A DNA stretch of 64,000 nucleotides from Acinetobacter lwoffii (GCF_019048525.1 NZ_CP077369.1:248001-312000); one strand, 5' to 3'. Shown: positions 18,726-28,823, numbered from the stretch's first letter. Program-made: numbers and translations. Notes: generated by a model not told the origin, from the sequence alone.

Positions 18726-19439
18726 TTAATAAATCTTCAAAAATCGCAAACCCACTCCCGGTTCAGTAATAATATATTTAGGCTGCACAGCATTATCATT
18801 TAACTTCACTCTTAATTTAGCAACCAGAATCCTTAAATAATGCGTATCTTCTTGGTGCGTTGGCCCCCACAGCTCTTTCAGTATTTGCGGCTGGGTAATC
18901 AATTGGCCTTTATTTTTCGCCAATAAATTCAGCAGCTGATATTCTTTGCGTGTTAAGGAGAGCAATTGTTGATTTAAAAAAACCTGCCGTTTGGAAAAAT
19001 CGATTTTTAATACGCCATCATCAAAAATTGCCGTATCAACAGTACTATGCTGATGCTGCCTAAGCAGTACACGAATGCGCGCCATCAGCTCCTGAACACT
19101 AAACGGCTTGGTCACATAATCATTTGCGCCAGCATCCAGAAGCTTCACTTTTTCTTCTTCATTTGCCCGCACAGACAGCACTATCACTGGAACGTGCGAC
19201 CATGTGCGAAGCTCAGACAAAACCTCATAACCATCCAAATCTGGCAAACCCAAATCGAGGATCACTAAATCTGCGCCTTGCAAAGCTAGGAGTTCCAAAC
19301 CCTTTTGGCCATTTTCAGCCAAAAGGGTTTTATAGCCTTGCGCTCTGAGTGCTATATCCAAGAATTTTCGAATCTGATTTTCATCATCAATAATCAAGAC
19401 ATTGGTCATGGAGCTGGCTGATTCATTCTGTTCTGGCAT
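18726..19439 (-). CDS. kdpE: Potassium two-component response regulator KdpE
   Basis: 237 residues. The receiver domain has acidic pair IDDEN, phosphoacceptor Asp in ADLVILDLGLPDLDGYE and the conserved Lys in NDYVTKPFS. An OmpR/PhoB winged helix follows (LTRKEYQLLNLLAKNKGQL, LRILVAKLRVKL). KdpE activates kdp transcription under potassium limitation or osmotic stress after phosphorylation by KdpD. It lies 27 bp after kdpD at the end of the kdp unit, immediately after the IS5-type copy. Confidence 0.96.
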   Translation of the reverse strand: MPEQNESASSMTNVLIIDDENQIRKFLDIALRAQGYKTLLAENGQKGLELLALQGADLVILDLGLPDLDGYEVLSELRTWSHVPVIVLSVRANEEEKVKLLDAGANDYVTKPFSVQELMARIRVLLRQHQHSTVDTAIFDDGVLKIDFSKRQVFLNQQLLSLTRKEYQLLNLLAKNKGQLITQPQILKELWGPTHQEDTHYLRILVAKLRVKLNDNAVQPKYIITEPGVGLRFLKIY

Positions 19440-19466
19440 TTTCCCACCTAAAAGCTGCTAGATGCT

Positions 19467-22115
19467 TTAAGTAATTTGCTGAATAGGAAGCTGTATGCGG
19501 ATACATGTTCCTTGATTGTTCTTGCCTGATGATGCCATGATTTTCCCCATATGCGCACCCACAATCGCTTTCACAATCGTCAAGCCCAAGCCTGTACCAT
19601 ATTGCCCGCGGTCACCGCGCTGCATGGTATAAAACATGTCAAAAATGCGTTCCCGCTCACCTTCCGGGATACCCTGCCCCTTATCAGTTATGGCAATTTC
19701 GATCTCATTTTCATTCACCTGCTGCACCTCAATCATCACAGCTTTATTCTCTGGTGAAAATTTTGCGGCATTTTCCAGCACATTAAAAATGGCCTGTTCA
19801 ATCAAGGCGGCATGTACAAATAAACTCAAAGATTCTTGAGGCGCATGCACTTCAACCAATGCATCTGGCATATAACGGTTTAAACGACGCACTGCTGAAC
19901 CGATCAGTTCATCAACTCCAATCCAGTCCCGCTTCAAGCTTAAGCCTTCATGGCCTAAACGGGTCATATCCAGTAGGTTTTGAATATAGCGGTCTAAACG
20001 TTCCCCCTCTAAATGAATCGCTTCCAGCAAGCTGTCCTGATCATTTTCATTCATGGAATGGCGGTAAGTGCTCAAAGTATCCGCTGCTCCAATCATCGAC
20101 GCCAAAGGCGAGCGTAAATCGTGCGATACGGATGATAATAATGCCGAGCGCAATTTTTCCGTTTCAGAATTCACATTGGCTATTTCCAAAGCCTTGGTCA
20201 GCTGGGTGCGGAAAATCGCCTGCGCAAGATACTCTACCATGAGTTCAGCGAGCTGTTTTTGCTCCGTATTGATTACTGCTTGCACATCTTTAAGTTTCAA
20301 CCCCACCACGCCTAAGCATTGCTTGGAAGCCAATAAGGGCAAAAACCACCACTCATTTTCCGTCAAGGTTTGGGTAAAGCGACCGGACGGTTGATGGTTT
20401 TTGAATGTCCAATCGGCTGAAATTTTTTCTTTATTACTCATGATAGTGGATGATGCTTGAGTTGCTGCAGTATCTGGGAAATACAGCCAGACATCTGCAT
20501 TGAGATTTTTACTCAGGCTATGTTCAGCAATCTCCTTGATTTGTGCCAAATCTAATGCTGTGGACAGCTTCTGCCCTAAATCCTGCATAATGCTGTTATA
20601 ACTGTTCGCCGTTTTGAGTGCAGTCACCTGCTCTTTCAAACGTGACGCTAATCGGCTCGAAATTAAAGCCGCGCCCAAAAATGCAATCACGGTGACAATC
20701 CCCTGATGTGCAGAAATCTGAAATGTAAATTGCGGGGAAATAAAGAAAAAATTATAAGCTAGAAAGAATAGGATGGCTGAAAAAGCTGCAGCCAGCATCC
20801 GTGTTTTTGATGCCACAAAAACCACAGCGGTGATAAAAATCACCGAAAGATCTTCAATCCCTAAATACTTTTCCCCTAAGCTTGCAATCACAATGCTGAT
20901 GACCGTGGTGGCTAGTACGTACTGTATTTCTCTCAGCGACAAGAATGCCCTTTGAGTGAAAAAGGACAGATGCTTATTCTCTGCAATAATCGGCACAATA
21001 CTGAGTTCAAAACTGGGCCGGTATTGCAGTAATTGATCAATCAAATTGAGCCTTAAATTCAGCGAAAACTTTTGCGGAGCCGCTTGTGCTAAAACCAAGG
21101 TTGAAATGCCGCGGTCCATCACATAATCAAATAAAGTTTTAGCATGTTGCTGGCCGTGAAGGACTTCTGTCATTCCACCCATTTGACGCGTTAAGTTTAA
21201 AGCCCGTTCAATTTCACGGCTTTGCGAGTTTTCCTGTTTATTCATGATTTGCGTATCATGAGAAAAAGCAACAACTGTCCATTTTGCCGCACGATGCTCG
21301 GCAATACGGCATCCAGTCCGAACTAAAGCTTCAGAATGCCCTTTGCCATCAATCATAATTAAGACATGATTTTTTAAGGGGATTTGAGCAAGCCCTTGAA
21401 TGGCGAAATTTTCGCGTACATCATTATCAACATAATTGGCAACGGTTTGCATTGCCAGTTCACGCAGTGCCGTTAAGTTGGAGCTGTTGAAAAATCGCTG
21501 TAAGGCCTGTTCCGCCTGCTCAGGCACATAAACCTTCCCTTGGTTTAAGCGCTCCAACAGCTCATTCACAGGCAAATCAATTAAGCGGATATCTCTAATC
21601 CGTTCGAACACCCGGTCTGGCACGGTTTCAGTGACACGAATCCCAGTGATTTGATATACCACATCATTCAAACTTTCCAAATGCTGAATGTTCATGGTGG
21701 TAAAAACATCGATACCAGCATCTAATAATTCATTGATGTCTTGCCAGCGTTTTTCATGACGGCTGCCGGGCATATTAGTGTGGGCAAATTCATCCACCAA
21801 AACAATACTGGGCTTTTTATCCAAAACGGCATCTAGATTCATTTCCTCCAGATGCTGCCCTTGATATTCAATAGCCTTGCGCGGAATTATATCTAAACCA
21901 GAAATTAAATTTTCAGTTTCTCTACGGCCATGCGTTTCTACATAGCCAATGACGATATTAATACCCTGCAGCGCCAGTTCATGCGCACGAACCAGCATGG
22001 CAAAGGTCTTTCCCACGCCCGGAGCTGCGCCTAAAAAAATCGTCAGCCGCCCAGACTGATAACGCTGTGTATGTTGCAGCAAAACATCGGCTTTATTGGT
22101 TCGTGGATCAGTCAT
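19467..22115 (-). CDS. kdpD: Potassium sensor histidine kinase KdpD
   Basis: 882 residues, normal length. The N-terminal KdpD domain has Walker A FLGAAPGVGKTFAML and VDEFAHTNMPGSRHEKRWQD; a universal-stress-like domain follows (VLIMIDGKGHSEALVRTGCR). Four closely spaced membrane helices lie at about residues 400-500, then a GAF-like region. The kinase core has the H box SSVSHDLRSPLASMIGAADT, N box AIFNVLENAAKFSP and G boxes ITDKGQGIPEGE and GTGLGLTIVKAI. It senses potassium status and phosphorylates KdpE. A 205-bp gap separates it from kdpC, which is larger than in many kdp operons. Confidence 0.97.
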   Translation of the reverse strand: MTDPRTNKADVLLQHTQRYQSGRLTIFLGAAPGVGKTFAMLVRAHELALQGINIVIGYVETHGRRETENLISGLDIIPRKAIEYQGQHLEEMNLDAVLDKKPSIVLVDEFAHTNMPGSRHEKRWQDINELLDAGIDVFTTMNIQHLESLNDVVYQITGIRVTETVPDRVFERIRDIRLIDLPVNELLERLNQGKVYVPEQAEQALQRFFNSSNLTALRELAMQTVANYVDNDVRENFAIQGLAQIPLKNHVLIMIDGKGHSEALVRTGCRIAEHRAAKWTVVAFSHDTQIMNKQENSQSREIERALNLTRQMGGMTEVLHGQQHAKTLFDYVMDRGISTLVLAQAAPQKFSLNLRLNLIDQLLQYRPSFELSIVPIIAENKHLSFFTQRAFLSLREIQYVLATTVISIVIASLGEKYLGIEDLSVIFITAVVFVASKTRMLAAAFSAILFFLAYNFFFISPQFTFQISAHQGIVTVIAFLGAALISSRLASRLKEQVTALKTANSYNSIMQDLGQKLSTALDLAQIKEIAEHSLSKNLNADVWLYFPDTAATQASSTIMSNKEKISADWTFKNHQPSGRFTQTLTENEWWFLPLLASKQCLGVVGLKLKDVQAVINTEQKQLAELMVEYLAQAIFRTQLTKALEIANVNSETEKLRSALLSSVSHDLRSPLASMIGAADTLSTYRHSMNENDQDSLLEAIHLEGERLDRYIQNLLDMTRLGHEGLSLKRDWIGVDELIGSAVRRLNRYMPDALVEVHAPQESLSLFVHAALIEQAIFNVLENAAKFSPENKAVMIEVQQVNENEIEIAITDKGQGIPEGERERIFDMFYTMQRGDRGQYGTGLGLTIVKAIVGAHMGKIMASSGKNNQGTCIRIQLPIQQIT

Positions 22116-22213
22116 AGAAGTAATCTTTATTTATTGCTTTAAAAGATGTTTTTAAATTCATTTAAATGCGTCTAAAGTCAGCTTGGCTATTGCTGGGCAA
22201 TATGGATGCCACC

Positions 22214-22248
22214 GTTGGGCGGAGGTATAGAACATCCCCTCGCCCAAC
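22214..22248. repeat. Inverted repeat in the kdpC-kdpD spacer
   Basis: GTTGGGCG at 22214-22221 pairs with CGCCCAAC at 22241-22248. There is no T-run. It may stop or pause transcription between the transporter genes and the regulatory genes. The rest of the 205-bp spacer has no recognisable gene. Confidence 0.5.
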
Positions 22249-22320
22249 AATCGTATATAACTTAATTCAGATTATTCAATAGCTTTCAATCACTATATTT
22301 TAATCATCAAGCCATTCATA

Positions 22321-22923
22321 TCACTTCCCGCCCCGATCCAAAGCCAAATTCAATTCAAGCACATTGACACGTGCCTGCCCTAAAATCCCAAAAATCGGCT
22401 GAACCGTATGCGACTGAATCAGTTTTTCGATATTCTGTTCAGGCATATGCCGTGCATGGGCAATCCGCTTCACTTGAATCATGGCTGATTGCACGCTAAT
22501 TTCAGGGTCGATGCCGCTGCCTGAAGCGGTGACCAGATCCGCAGGAATTTTAGATTTTTCAATCTGTTCCTTCGCTGCGATTCGATTCAGCCGTTCCTCT
22601 ATGGCTTTCTGCAGTTCAGGATTGGTTCTCGCCATGTTGCTTCCGGCCATCGCCATAGGATCATAATTTGCGGCAGATGGACGCGGATGGAAATATTGAA
22701 CTTGGGCAAAAGGCTGTGCCACTAAGCGTGAACCGATCACTTGATTATTTTCGACAATCAAGCTGCCGTTGGCTTGTTTTGGAAAGAGCATTTGTCCTAA
22801 GCTGGTTGCAGCAGCACTATATACAAAGCCGCATAAGCCTAGAGCAATGATGGTCATTCCAAACGAAGCGCGCAGTTTCTCACCCCATGATGAGTCTGCC
22901 AATTGATGATTTTGCATATTCAC
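22321..22923 (-). CDS. kdpC: Potassium-transporting ATPase subunit KdpC
   Basis: 200 residues. A single N-terminal membrane helix (TIIALGLCGFVYSAAATSLG) is followed by a periplasmic domain with the family segments GSRLVAQPFAQVQYFHPRPS, DLVTASGSGIDPEIS and RVNVLELNLALD. KdpC stabilises the KdpA-KdpB complex. It begins 19 bp after kdpB. Confidence 0.96.
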   Translation of the reverse strand: MNMQNHQLADSSWGEKLRASFGMTIIALGLCGFVYSAAATSLGQMLFPKQANGSLIVENNQVIGSRLVAQPFAQVQYFHPRPSAANYDPMAMAGSNMARTNPELQKAIEERLNRIAAKEQIEKSKIPADLVTASGSGIDPEISVQSAMIQVKRIAHARHMPEQNIEKLIQSHTVQPIFGILGQARVNVLELNLALDRGGK

Positions 22924-22942
22924 TTTGTCATCCTCAAAAAAT

Positions 22943-24994
22943 TTATAGGGCCAAGATTGGACTGATCAGCAGATCAATCGCTTTAATGGCAATAAACGGT
23001 AGCAGCACCCCGCCCACACCATAAATCAGCATGTTGCGGCGCAATAATTGGGTAGATGTCGAAGGTTTGAATTTCACACCGCGCAGTGCAATTGGAATCA
23101 GCAGAGGAATAATGATCGCATTAAAGATCAGCGCAGACAGGATGGCACTTTCAGAACTGCCTAGTTGCATGACATTTAACACATGCATTTGCGGAATTGC
23201 CGCGACGAATAATGCCGGCAAAATTGCAAAATACTTTGATACATCATTCGCCAAGGAAAAGGTGGTTAATGCACCGCGAGTAATCAGTTGCTGTTTGCCT
23301 ATTTCAACCACAGATAGCAATTTGGTTGGATCAGAATCTAAATCCACCATATTGCCTGCTTCTTTGGCTGCTTGCGTTCCCGAGTTCATGGCTAAGCCAA
23401 TATCTGCTTGGGCCAACGCCGGTGCATCATTAGTACCGTCACCGACCATCGCTACCAAATGTCCTTTGTTTTGCTCGGTTCGAATGCATGTGAGTTTATC
23501 TTCTGGTTTCGCTTCAGCGATATAATCATCCACACCAGCCTCTGCTGCGATGGCCGCTGCTGTGAGCGGATTATCTCCGGTCACCATCACAGTTTTAATG
23601 CCCATTTCACGTAAGCGCGCAAATTTTTCTTTAATGCCTTGCTTAATCACGTCTGATAGTTCAATGACACCCAACAAATTCTGGTCTTTAGCCACGACCA
23701 GCGGCGTTGCCCCTTTTGAAGCTATTTGTTCTACGCGCGCTTTCAGTTCGGCATGATTTTCAAGGTTTTGCGAAGCGAATTTAAGAATGGCATCCATAGC
23801 GCCTTTACGCACTTGATGACCATCCGCCAAGTTAAGGCCTGAAATGCGTGTGGACGCATTAAAAGCGATAAATTCAGCCTGTTCAGGCTCGGCCACTCTT
23901 TCACCTTGCTCTTTGGCCAAAGCAACCACCGATTTACCTTCTGGCGTTGGATCGGCCAAAGAAGTCAGTACCGCCGCTTGGCGAAGTTCAGACTCCGTCA
24001 CTCCTGTTAAGGGATAAAAAGCAGTCGCCTGACGGTCACCGTAAGTAATAGTTCCGGTTTTATCGAGTAGTAAAACATCTATATCGCCTGCAACTTCAAC
24101 CGCCTTGCCTGATTTGGCAATCACATTGGCTTTGAGCGCTCTGTTCATCCCTGCAATTCCAATAGCTGGCAATAAGCCGCCGATGGTGGTTGGAATCAAG
24201 CAGACCAATAGCGCCACCAATAAAATCGGGCTGATTTCAATATGCAGGAAATGTCCAATCAACGGCAGGCTGACCACGACGATGATAAAAGTCACAGTCA
24301 TCACGGTCAGTAAAATACCTAAGGCAATTTCATTCGGTGTTTTTTGACGGTTTGAGCCTTCGACTAAAGCAATCATTCGGTCGAGAAAGCTATTTCCCGC
24401 CTCTGCGGTCACTTGCACGATGATCCGGTCGGTTAAGACTTTGGTTCCGCCAATCACCCCAGATTTATCTGTGCCCGCTTCACGGAGTACCGGCGCAGAT
24501 TCACCTGTTACTGCAGCTTCATTGATCGTAGCAAAGCCCTGAATTATTTCACCATCTGCGGGAATCAATTCCCCTGCACGCACTTCAATCAAGTCATGCA
24601 TGTTCAATTCAGCCGCTGAAATCTGCACCCCATCCATATCATCTTTAGAATGGATCCGGCGCGCCGTCAAATTCTGACGCGCTTGACGCAGGGATGACGC
24701 CTGTCCGCGGCCTTTGGCTTCAGCAACCGCTTCGGCATAATTGGCAAAGAGAACCGTCACAAATAAAATCAACGTCACCAATAAGCCAAAAACCAAACTA
24801 GATTGACCTAGAATTGTACTAACCAGTGTAATCAGCGTCCCAAGCCAAACGATGGCCATCACCGGATTTTTAATCACATGCTGCGGCAGCAGTTTAATAA
24901 AGGCATTTTTCCATGCTTCAGCTTGAAATAAGGTTGAAGCTATGGTGTTTTGCTGTGTTTGAACAGTGTGTTTTGAATGATTCATTGTACTCAC
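22943..24994 (-). CDS. kdpB: Potassium-transporting P-type ATPase subunit KdpB
   Basis: 683 residues. The phosphorylation motif DKTGTIT, the actuator motif TGESAPV and the hinge GDGTNDAPALAQADIG are all intact. Membrane helices are at both ends. KdpB hydrolyses ATP to energise potassium uptake through KdpA. It starts 2 bp after the kdpA stop, so translation is coupled. Confidence 0.97.
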   Translation of the reverse strand: MSTMNHSKHTVQTQQNTIASTLFQAEAWKNAFIKLLPQHVIKNPVMAIVWLGTLITLVSTILGQSSLVFGLLVTLILFVTVLFANYAEAVAEAKGRGQASSLRQARQNLTARRIHSKDDMDGVQISAAELNMHDLIEVRAGELIPADGEIIQGFATINEAAVTGESAPVLREAGTDKSGVIGGTKVLTDRIIVQVTAEAGNSFLDRMIALVEGSNRQKTPNEIALGILLTVMTVTFIIVVVSLPLIGHFLHIEISPILLVALLVCLIPTTIGGLLPAIGIAGMNRALKANVIAKSGKAVEVAGDIDVLLLDKTGTITYGDRQATAFYPLTGVTESELRQAAVLTSLADPTPEGKSVVALAKEQGERVAEPEQAEFIAFNASTRISGLNLADGHQVRKGAMDAILKFASQNLENHAELKARVEQIASKGATPLVVAKDQNLLGVIELSDVIKQGIKEKFARLREMGIKTVMVTGDNPLTAAAIAAEAGVDDYIAEAKPEDKLTCIRTEQNKGHLVAMVGDGTNDAPALAQADIGLAMNSGTQAAKEAGNMVDLDSDPTKLLSVVEIGKQQLITRGALTTFSLANDVSKYFAILPALFVAAIPQMHVLNVMQLGSSESAILSALIFNAIIIPLLIPIALRGVKFKPSTSTQLLRRNMLIYGVGGVLLPFIAIKAIDLLISPILAL

Positions 24995-24996
24995 CC

Positions 24997-26721
24997 TTAA
25001 CCTTGAACCAATAACAGATGATCAGCAATTGGCCCCAAGACCAGGGCTGGCATAAATTGCAATAAGGTCAACATCACCACAATGGCAATTAAAGTCAGTG
25101 CGAATGTTGGCGTTTCGACTTTTAAACTGCCGCTGCTTTCAGGTGCTTGGCGTTTAGCAGCTAAACGTGTAGCGATGATTAAAGGAATAATTAATGTCGG
25201 GAAACGGCCGAGCAATAAAGCAATACCGCATGTGACATTCCACCACACGGTATTGTCTGATAGCCCTTCAAAGCCTGAGCCATTGTTGGCAAATGCAGAC
25301 ACATATTCGTATAGCACTTGAGAAATGCCATGGTATTGCGGATTACTGTTGCCCGTCAATTCAGGAAAAAATACAGTTATTGCGGTTAAACCAAGAATGA
25401 CGATGGGTTGGATCAAAATCACAACAGCGAGCAGCTTGATTTCACCGACTTCAATTTTGCGGCCAAACAATTCTGGGGTGCGGCCGGTCATTAAGCCTGC
25501 AATAAAGACTGCTAAAAACAGATAAATAATGAATTGCTGTAAACCACAGCCAATCCCGCCCCAAATGGCATTGATCAGCATATTGGACAATTGCACCATA
25601 CCTGTGAGCGGTGCAGATGAATCATGCATCATATCCACTGAGCCGTTATTGACTTGGGTGGTGACCGCTGACCACAAAGCAGATGATGCCTCGCCAAAAC
25701 GCACTTCTTTACCTTCCATGGCGGAAAGCAATGTCGAAGTCGATGAAAGGCTTTCTGACCAGATAGCGCTAGTCGCAGAAATGATCGACATCAGCAGCAT
25801 TGAAGCAAAGACCAAGCCTGCGAATTTGGCGCGTTTGGTGAAAAAGCCCAGCATAAAAATCACCGAAACAGGGATCAGTAAAATCGCAAGCATTTCCAGA
25901 AAGTTTGACAATGGTGTCGGATTTTCCAAAGGTACACTGCTGTTCGGACCATACCAGCCACCACCATTACTGCCCAATTGCTTAATTGCTACCATGGGCG
26001 CAACAGGGCCTAAAGGTATTTTTTGCGTTGTTAATTCGCTGCTTTGGTCGATGACTTGAACTTCTGGGCCGCCTTGAAAAGTCGATGGTACGCCTTGGCT
26101 AGTGAGCAATAATGACCAAACCATGCATAAAGGAATCAGAAAGCGGAACGTCGGACGAATCACATCGGCCCAATAGTTGCCGACATTAATTTGTTGCACT
26201 TTATGCTTAAAGCTGGTCTGTTGATCGGTTTCAGAAAGTGCATTGGATTGTTTGTAGAACAGTGCTCGAACTGTAGCCACCACCATCGCCAGGCCCATCA
26301 TCGGCGTGATGATCTGCAAGCCGACAATGCCGACCATTTGCGATAAATATGACAGTTGCGCCTGTCCTGAATAGTGCTGCTGGTTGGTATTGGTCAGAAA
26401 CGAAATCATGGTATGCAGCGCCAAATCCCATGACATATTCGGTGCATGGTTTGGGTTCAACGGCAGGCTGGCTTGAACCATAAATAGAGTCCAAGTCACC
26501 AAACCGATCACTGCACAGCTCATGACAAAATTGAATGAATAGGTTTTGACATTCATCCCCCGTTTGGGATTGATTCCTAAAACCGCGTAAATGGGCTTTT
26601 CAATCCAATTGAATAGAGGATCAATTTTCATATCGCGGTTGTGCATAATTGCTGCGAGGTATTTACCCAAGGGATAAGCCAGAACAAAGACGATGGCTAA
26701 AAGCAAAGCAAACTCTAACAT
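24997..26721 (-). CDS. kdpA: Potassium-transporting ATPase subunit KdpA
   Basis: 574 residues, polytopic. Selectivity-filter-like segments characteristic of KdpA are visible: SFLTNTNQQHYSGQ, GSNGGGWYGPNSSVPLENPT and AFANNGSGFEGLS. An AGGAGTG ribosome site lies 9 nt before the ATG. It is the first clear gene of the kdp unit, whose order is kdpA-B-C-D-E. No hydrophobic KdpF-like peptide is apparent upstream. Confidence 0.97.
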   Translation of the reverse strand: MLEFALLLAIVFVLAYPLGKYLAAIMHNRDMKIDPLFNWIEKPIYAVLGINPKRGMNVKTYSFNFVMSCAVIGLVTWTLFMVQASLPLNPNHAPNMSWDLALHTMISFLTNTNQQHYSGQAQLSYLSQMVGIVGLQIITPMMGLAMVVATVRALFYKQSNALSETDQQTSFKHKVQQINVGNYWADVIRPTFRFLIPLCMVWSLLLTSQGVPSTFQGGPEVQVIDQSSELTTQKIPLGPVAPMVAIKQLGSNGGGWYGPNSSVPLENPTPLSNFLEMLAILLIPVSVIFMLGFFTKRAKFAGLVFASMLLMSIISATSAIWSESLSSTSTLLSAMEGKEVRFGEASSALWSAVTTQVNNGSVDMMHDSSAPLTGMVQLSNMLINAIWGGIGCGLQQFIIYLFLAVFIAGLMTGRTPELFGRKIEVGEIKLLAVVILIQPIVILGLTAITVFFPELTGNSNPQYHGISQVLYEYVSAFANNGSGFEGLSDNTVWWNVTCGIALLLGRFPTLIIPLIIATRLAAKRQAPESSGSLKVETPTFALTLIAIVVMLTLLQFMPALVLGPIADHLLLVQG

Positions 26722-27034
26722 GGCATTTCACTCCTATGTTTCAGAGCTGAAATCTGCTTAAAGAAGTTGAAATAAGATATATTTTGATTGTTTTGTACAA
26801 CGCAATTTTTTTGATGCTGTACCTGCTGATGCGCGTGAATGACCGCACTCATGTTTTTCATCCTAAGCATTGGGATATTCCACTATCTAGTATGAAAAAT
26901 AAAACCGTAAAGTCTCTATCCATAACTTTGGATGCCGCGTAAAGAAAGCGTAAAAATTTGGCTCAGTGAATTTATAAATGCAGAAAAATATCTTAAAAGT
27001 GATGGTTATTATTATTCTGTGACTCACTTTATTT
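26722..27034. promoter_or_regulatory. Divergent promoter region kdpA / uppP
   Basis: A 313-bp AT-rich spacer between divergently read kdpA and uppP; it must hold promoters for both. No KdpE site could be assigned with confidence. A 50-codon reading frame that ends at kdpA is not hydrophobic and is not KdpF-like. Confidence 0.5.
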
Positions 27035-27832
27035 ATGGATATAATTTCAGTACTTAAAGCCTTATTTTTAGGTTTTATAGAAGGTTTAACGGAGTTTTTA
27101 CCCATTTCCAGTACTGGTCATTTAATTTTATTTGGCCATTTAATTGATTTTCATTCAGACTCAGGCCGTGTCTTTGAAGTTGTCATTCAACTGGGCGCAA
27201 TCTTAGCCGTTTGTTGGCTCTACCGTAAAAAAATTATTAATCTACTACATGGTTTTATATCAGGTGATTACCATGCGAGACGTTTTGCGATAAATGTCTT
27301 CATTGCATTTATTCCTGCAGTAGTGATCGGAGTTATAGCTGTTGATTTTATTAAACAAGTTTTATTCAGTCCTTCGGTTGTTGCATCTGCACTGATTATT
27401 GGTGCACTGTTAATTTTTGCTGTAGAAGCTAAAAATTTTAAAGTCCAAACCATTGAGGCAACCAATATTGGATTCAAACAGGCCATTGTTATTGGTTTGG
27501 TTCAATGTCTTGCGATGATTCCGGGGACTTCACGGTCTGGTGCAACCATTATTGGGGGGATGTTGGCGGGTTTATCACGTAAAGCAGCTACTGAATTTTC
27601 TTTTTTCCTTGCCATACCAACAATGCTTGGTGCCGCTACTTATGACATATTTCGCAACGTTGATGTTTTAACTTCAGAAAATTTATTGAATATTTCCGTA
27701 GGCTTTGTAACCGCATTCATCGCAGCTTTGCTTGTGGTAAAAGCCATGGTTAAATTTGTAGAAAAACATACTTTAAAAGTTTTTGCTTGGTATCGTTTGG
27801 TATTAGGTTCAATCATCTTATTTATTTTTTAA
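27035..27832 (+). CDS. uppP: Undecaprenyl-diphosphatase (BacA type)
   Basis: 265 residues, polytopic. Catalytic motifs are complete: [19 protein letters not shown] near the N-terminus and [19 protein letters not shown] in the centre. The enzyme dephosphorylates undecaprenyl diphosphate to recycle the cell-wall lipid carrier; extra copies can raise bacitracin tolerance. It is divergent from kdpA and closes the cargo block before the full-length RDF-like gene. A chromosomal uppP elsewhere is likely, making this an accessory copy. Confidence 0.95.
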   Translation: MDIISVLKALFLGFIEGLTEFLPISSTGHLILFGHLIDFHSDSGRVFEVVIQLGAILAVCWLYRKKIINLLHGFISGDYHARRFAINVFIAFIPAVVIGVIAVDFIKQVLFSPSVVASALIIGALLIFAVEAKNFKVQTIEATNIGFKQAIVIGLVQCLAMIPGTSRSGATIIGGMLAGLSRKAATEFSFFLAIPTMLGAATYDIFRNVDVLTSENLLNISVGFVTAFIAALLVVKAMVKFVEKHTLKVFAWYRLVLGSIILFIF

Positions 27833-27854
27833 TACAAGCAAAAAAATAAATAAA

Positions 27855-27889
27855 TTAAAGAGAACTCGCTGTTCTCTTTAAGTTTTTTT
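27855..27889. terminator. Terminator between convergent uppP and RDF-like gene
   Basis: An 11-bp perfect stem, TTAAAGAGAAC with its complement, has a 5-nt loop and a T-run on the right. It reads rightward for uppP and overlaps the RDF-like stop codon. Confidence 0.85.
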
Positions 27890-28823
27890 AATTTACAACC
27901 CGTACATTCTGCTGCAAGCTTTTCTGAATCTCTTGTACAACACCCTCTCCCTGATGGAACTTAGGCCCTGATTTAGATTCCTTTTTGGTTCTAGTTTGCA
28001 GGGGTTCAGATTCAATAAGTTCATCTATATCAAACTCCTTAACTACCTCCAAGCCTTCCTCTATATCGACCTCCATCCTTCCATTCGCAAAACCCTTCCT
28101 TGCAGTAAAGTCTAAAGCCTCCTGATAAAACCCAGCCTGCTTACTCTGCTCATCAATTTGCTTTGCCTGAATAATGGCTTCATTCAAGCTAATCCCTTCC
28201 CTTAAAGTTAAATCCACGTAATACACTGGCTGACGATAACTCTGTGTCGTACTCTTGCCCCGCAATATCAATTGCAAGGGTAGACATGACAACAAGCCAT
28301 TTGAGGCCGCATGGTAATAGTTCAACCGTGCAGCCAAAGTCCGAATACTATTAAAGCCCGTAGTTCTAAAGATGAAGGTGCCAAACTCATCCGATTCATC
28401 TAAATTGACATGCAGGCGTCCATAAGGCTTACAGTGCCCGCCTTGTCCAAGTGGGCATAAGTCGGGGGATGGGCAAGGATGTTGCTCTACACCTTGTGAT
28501 GTCATACGTTGACAGGTCTGACCATTCCCCACACAAATCGGGCGACCTGTCTGTCGGTCAAACAAGCTGTACTCGGCACGTAAGTTCAATTCAGGATCAT
28601 TGAAGATCATACGCACAGGAATGCTACGCAGCTTTTGATTCGGTGCTTGACTACGCAATTGCTCATCCAAGGGGTGTTTGACCCAACCATCCTTGCCTTG
28701 TATTTGACTGGTAATGGTGAACTGATCGTCTTTCTCAGGCAGACGCTTGCCATTCTTTTCGACTACACGACCAATACTGATCCGGCCCAAGATGGGTGGT
28801 GTGATTGCTAGACCTTTAATCAT
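27888..28823 (-). CDS. Recombination directionality factor-like (hydrolase or metal-binding) protein
   Basis: 311 residues. It starts MIKGLAITPPILGRISIG with a GAGAGGAA ribosome site. A cluster of five cysteines (97, 104, 117, 123, 131) suggests a metal-bound insert, followed by the conserved FIFRTTGFNSIRTLAARL and RGKSTTQSYRQPVYYVDLTL. Proteobacterial homologues on plasmids and integrative elements are named hydrolase or metal-binding protein, and by memory belong to the Gp3-like RDF superfamily. An RDF role with the tyrosine integrase here is unproven. It is followed, in transcription order yqaJ then this gene, by the uppP terminator. A truncated homologue lies at 14495-15001. Confidence 0.75.
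   Translation of the reverse strand: MIKGLAITPPILGRISIGRVVEKNGKRLPEKDDQFTITSQIQGKDGWVKHPLDEQLRSQAPNQKLRSIPVRMIFNDPELNLRAEYSLFDRQTGRPICVGNGQTCQRMTSQGVEQHPCPSPDLCPLGQGGHCKPYGRLHVNLDESDEFGTFIFRTTGFNSIRTLAARLNYYHAASNGLLSCLPLQLILRGKSTTQSYRQPVYYVDLTLREGISLNEAIIQAKQIDEQSKQAGFYQEALDFTARKGFANGRMEVDIEEGLEVVKEFDIDELIESEPLQTRTKKESKSGPKFHQGEGVVQEIQKSLQQNVRVVN

Noticed and set aside
26716..26871. About 50-codon frame just upstream of and overlapping the kdpA start, a candidate kdpF
   Set aside because: The product is polar (rich in Q, N, H, K) and not a hydrophobic single-helix peptide, so it does not look like KdpF.
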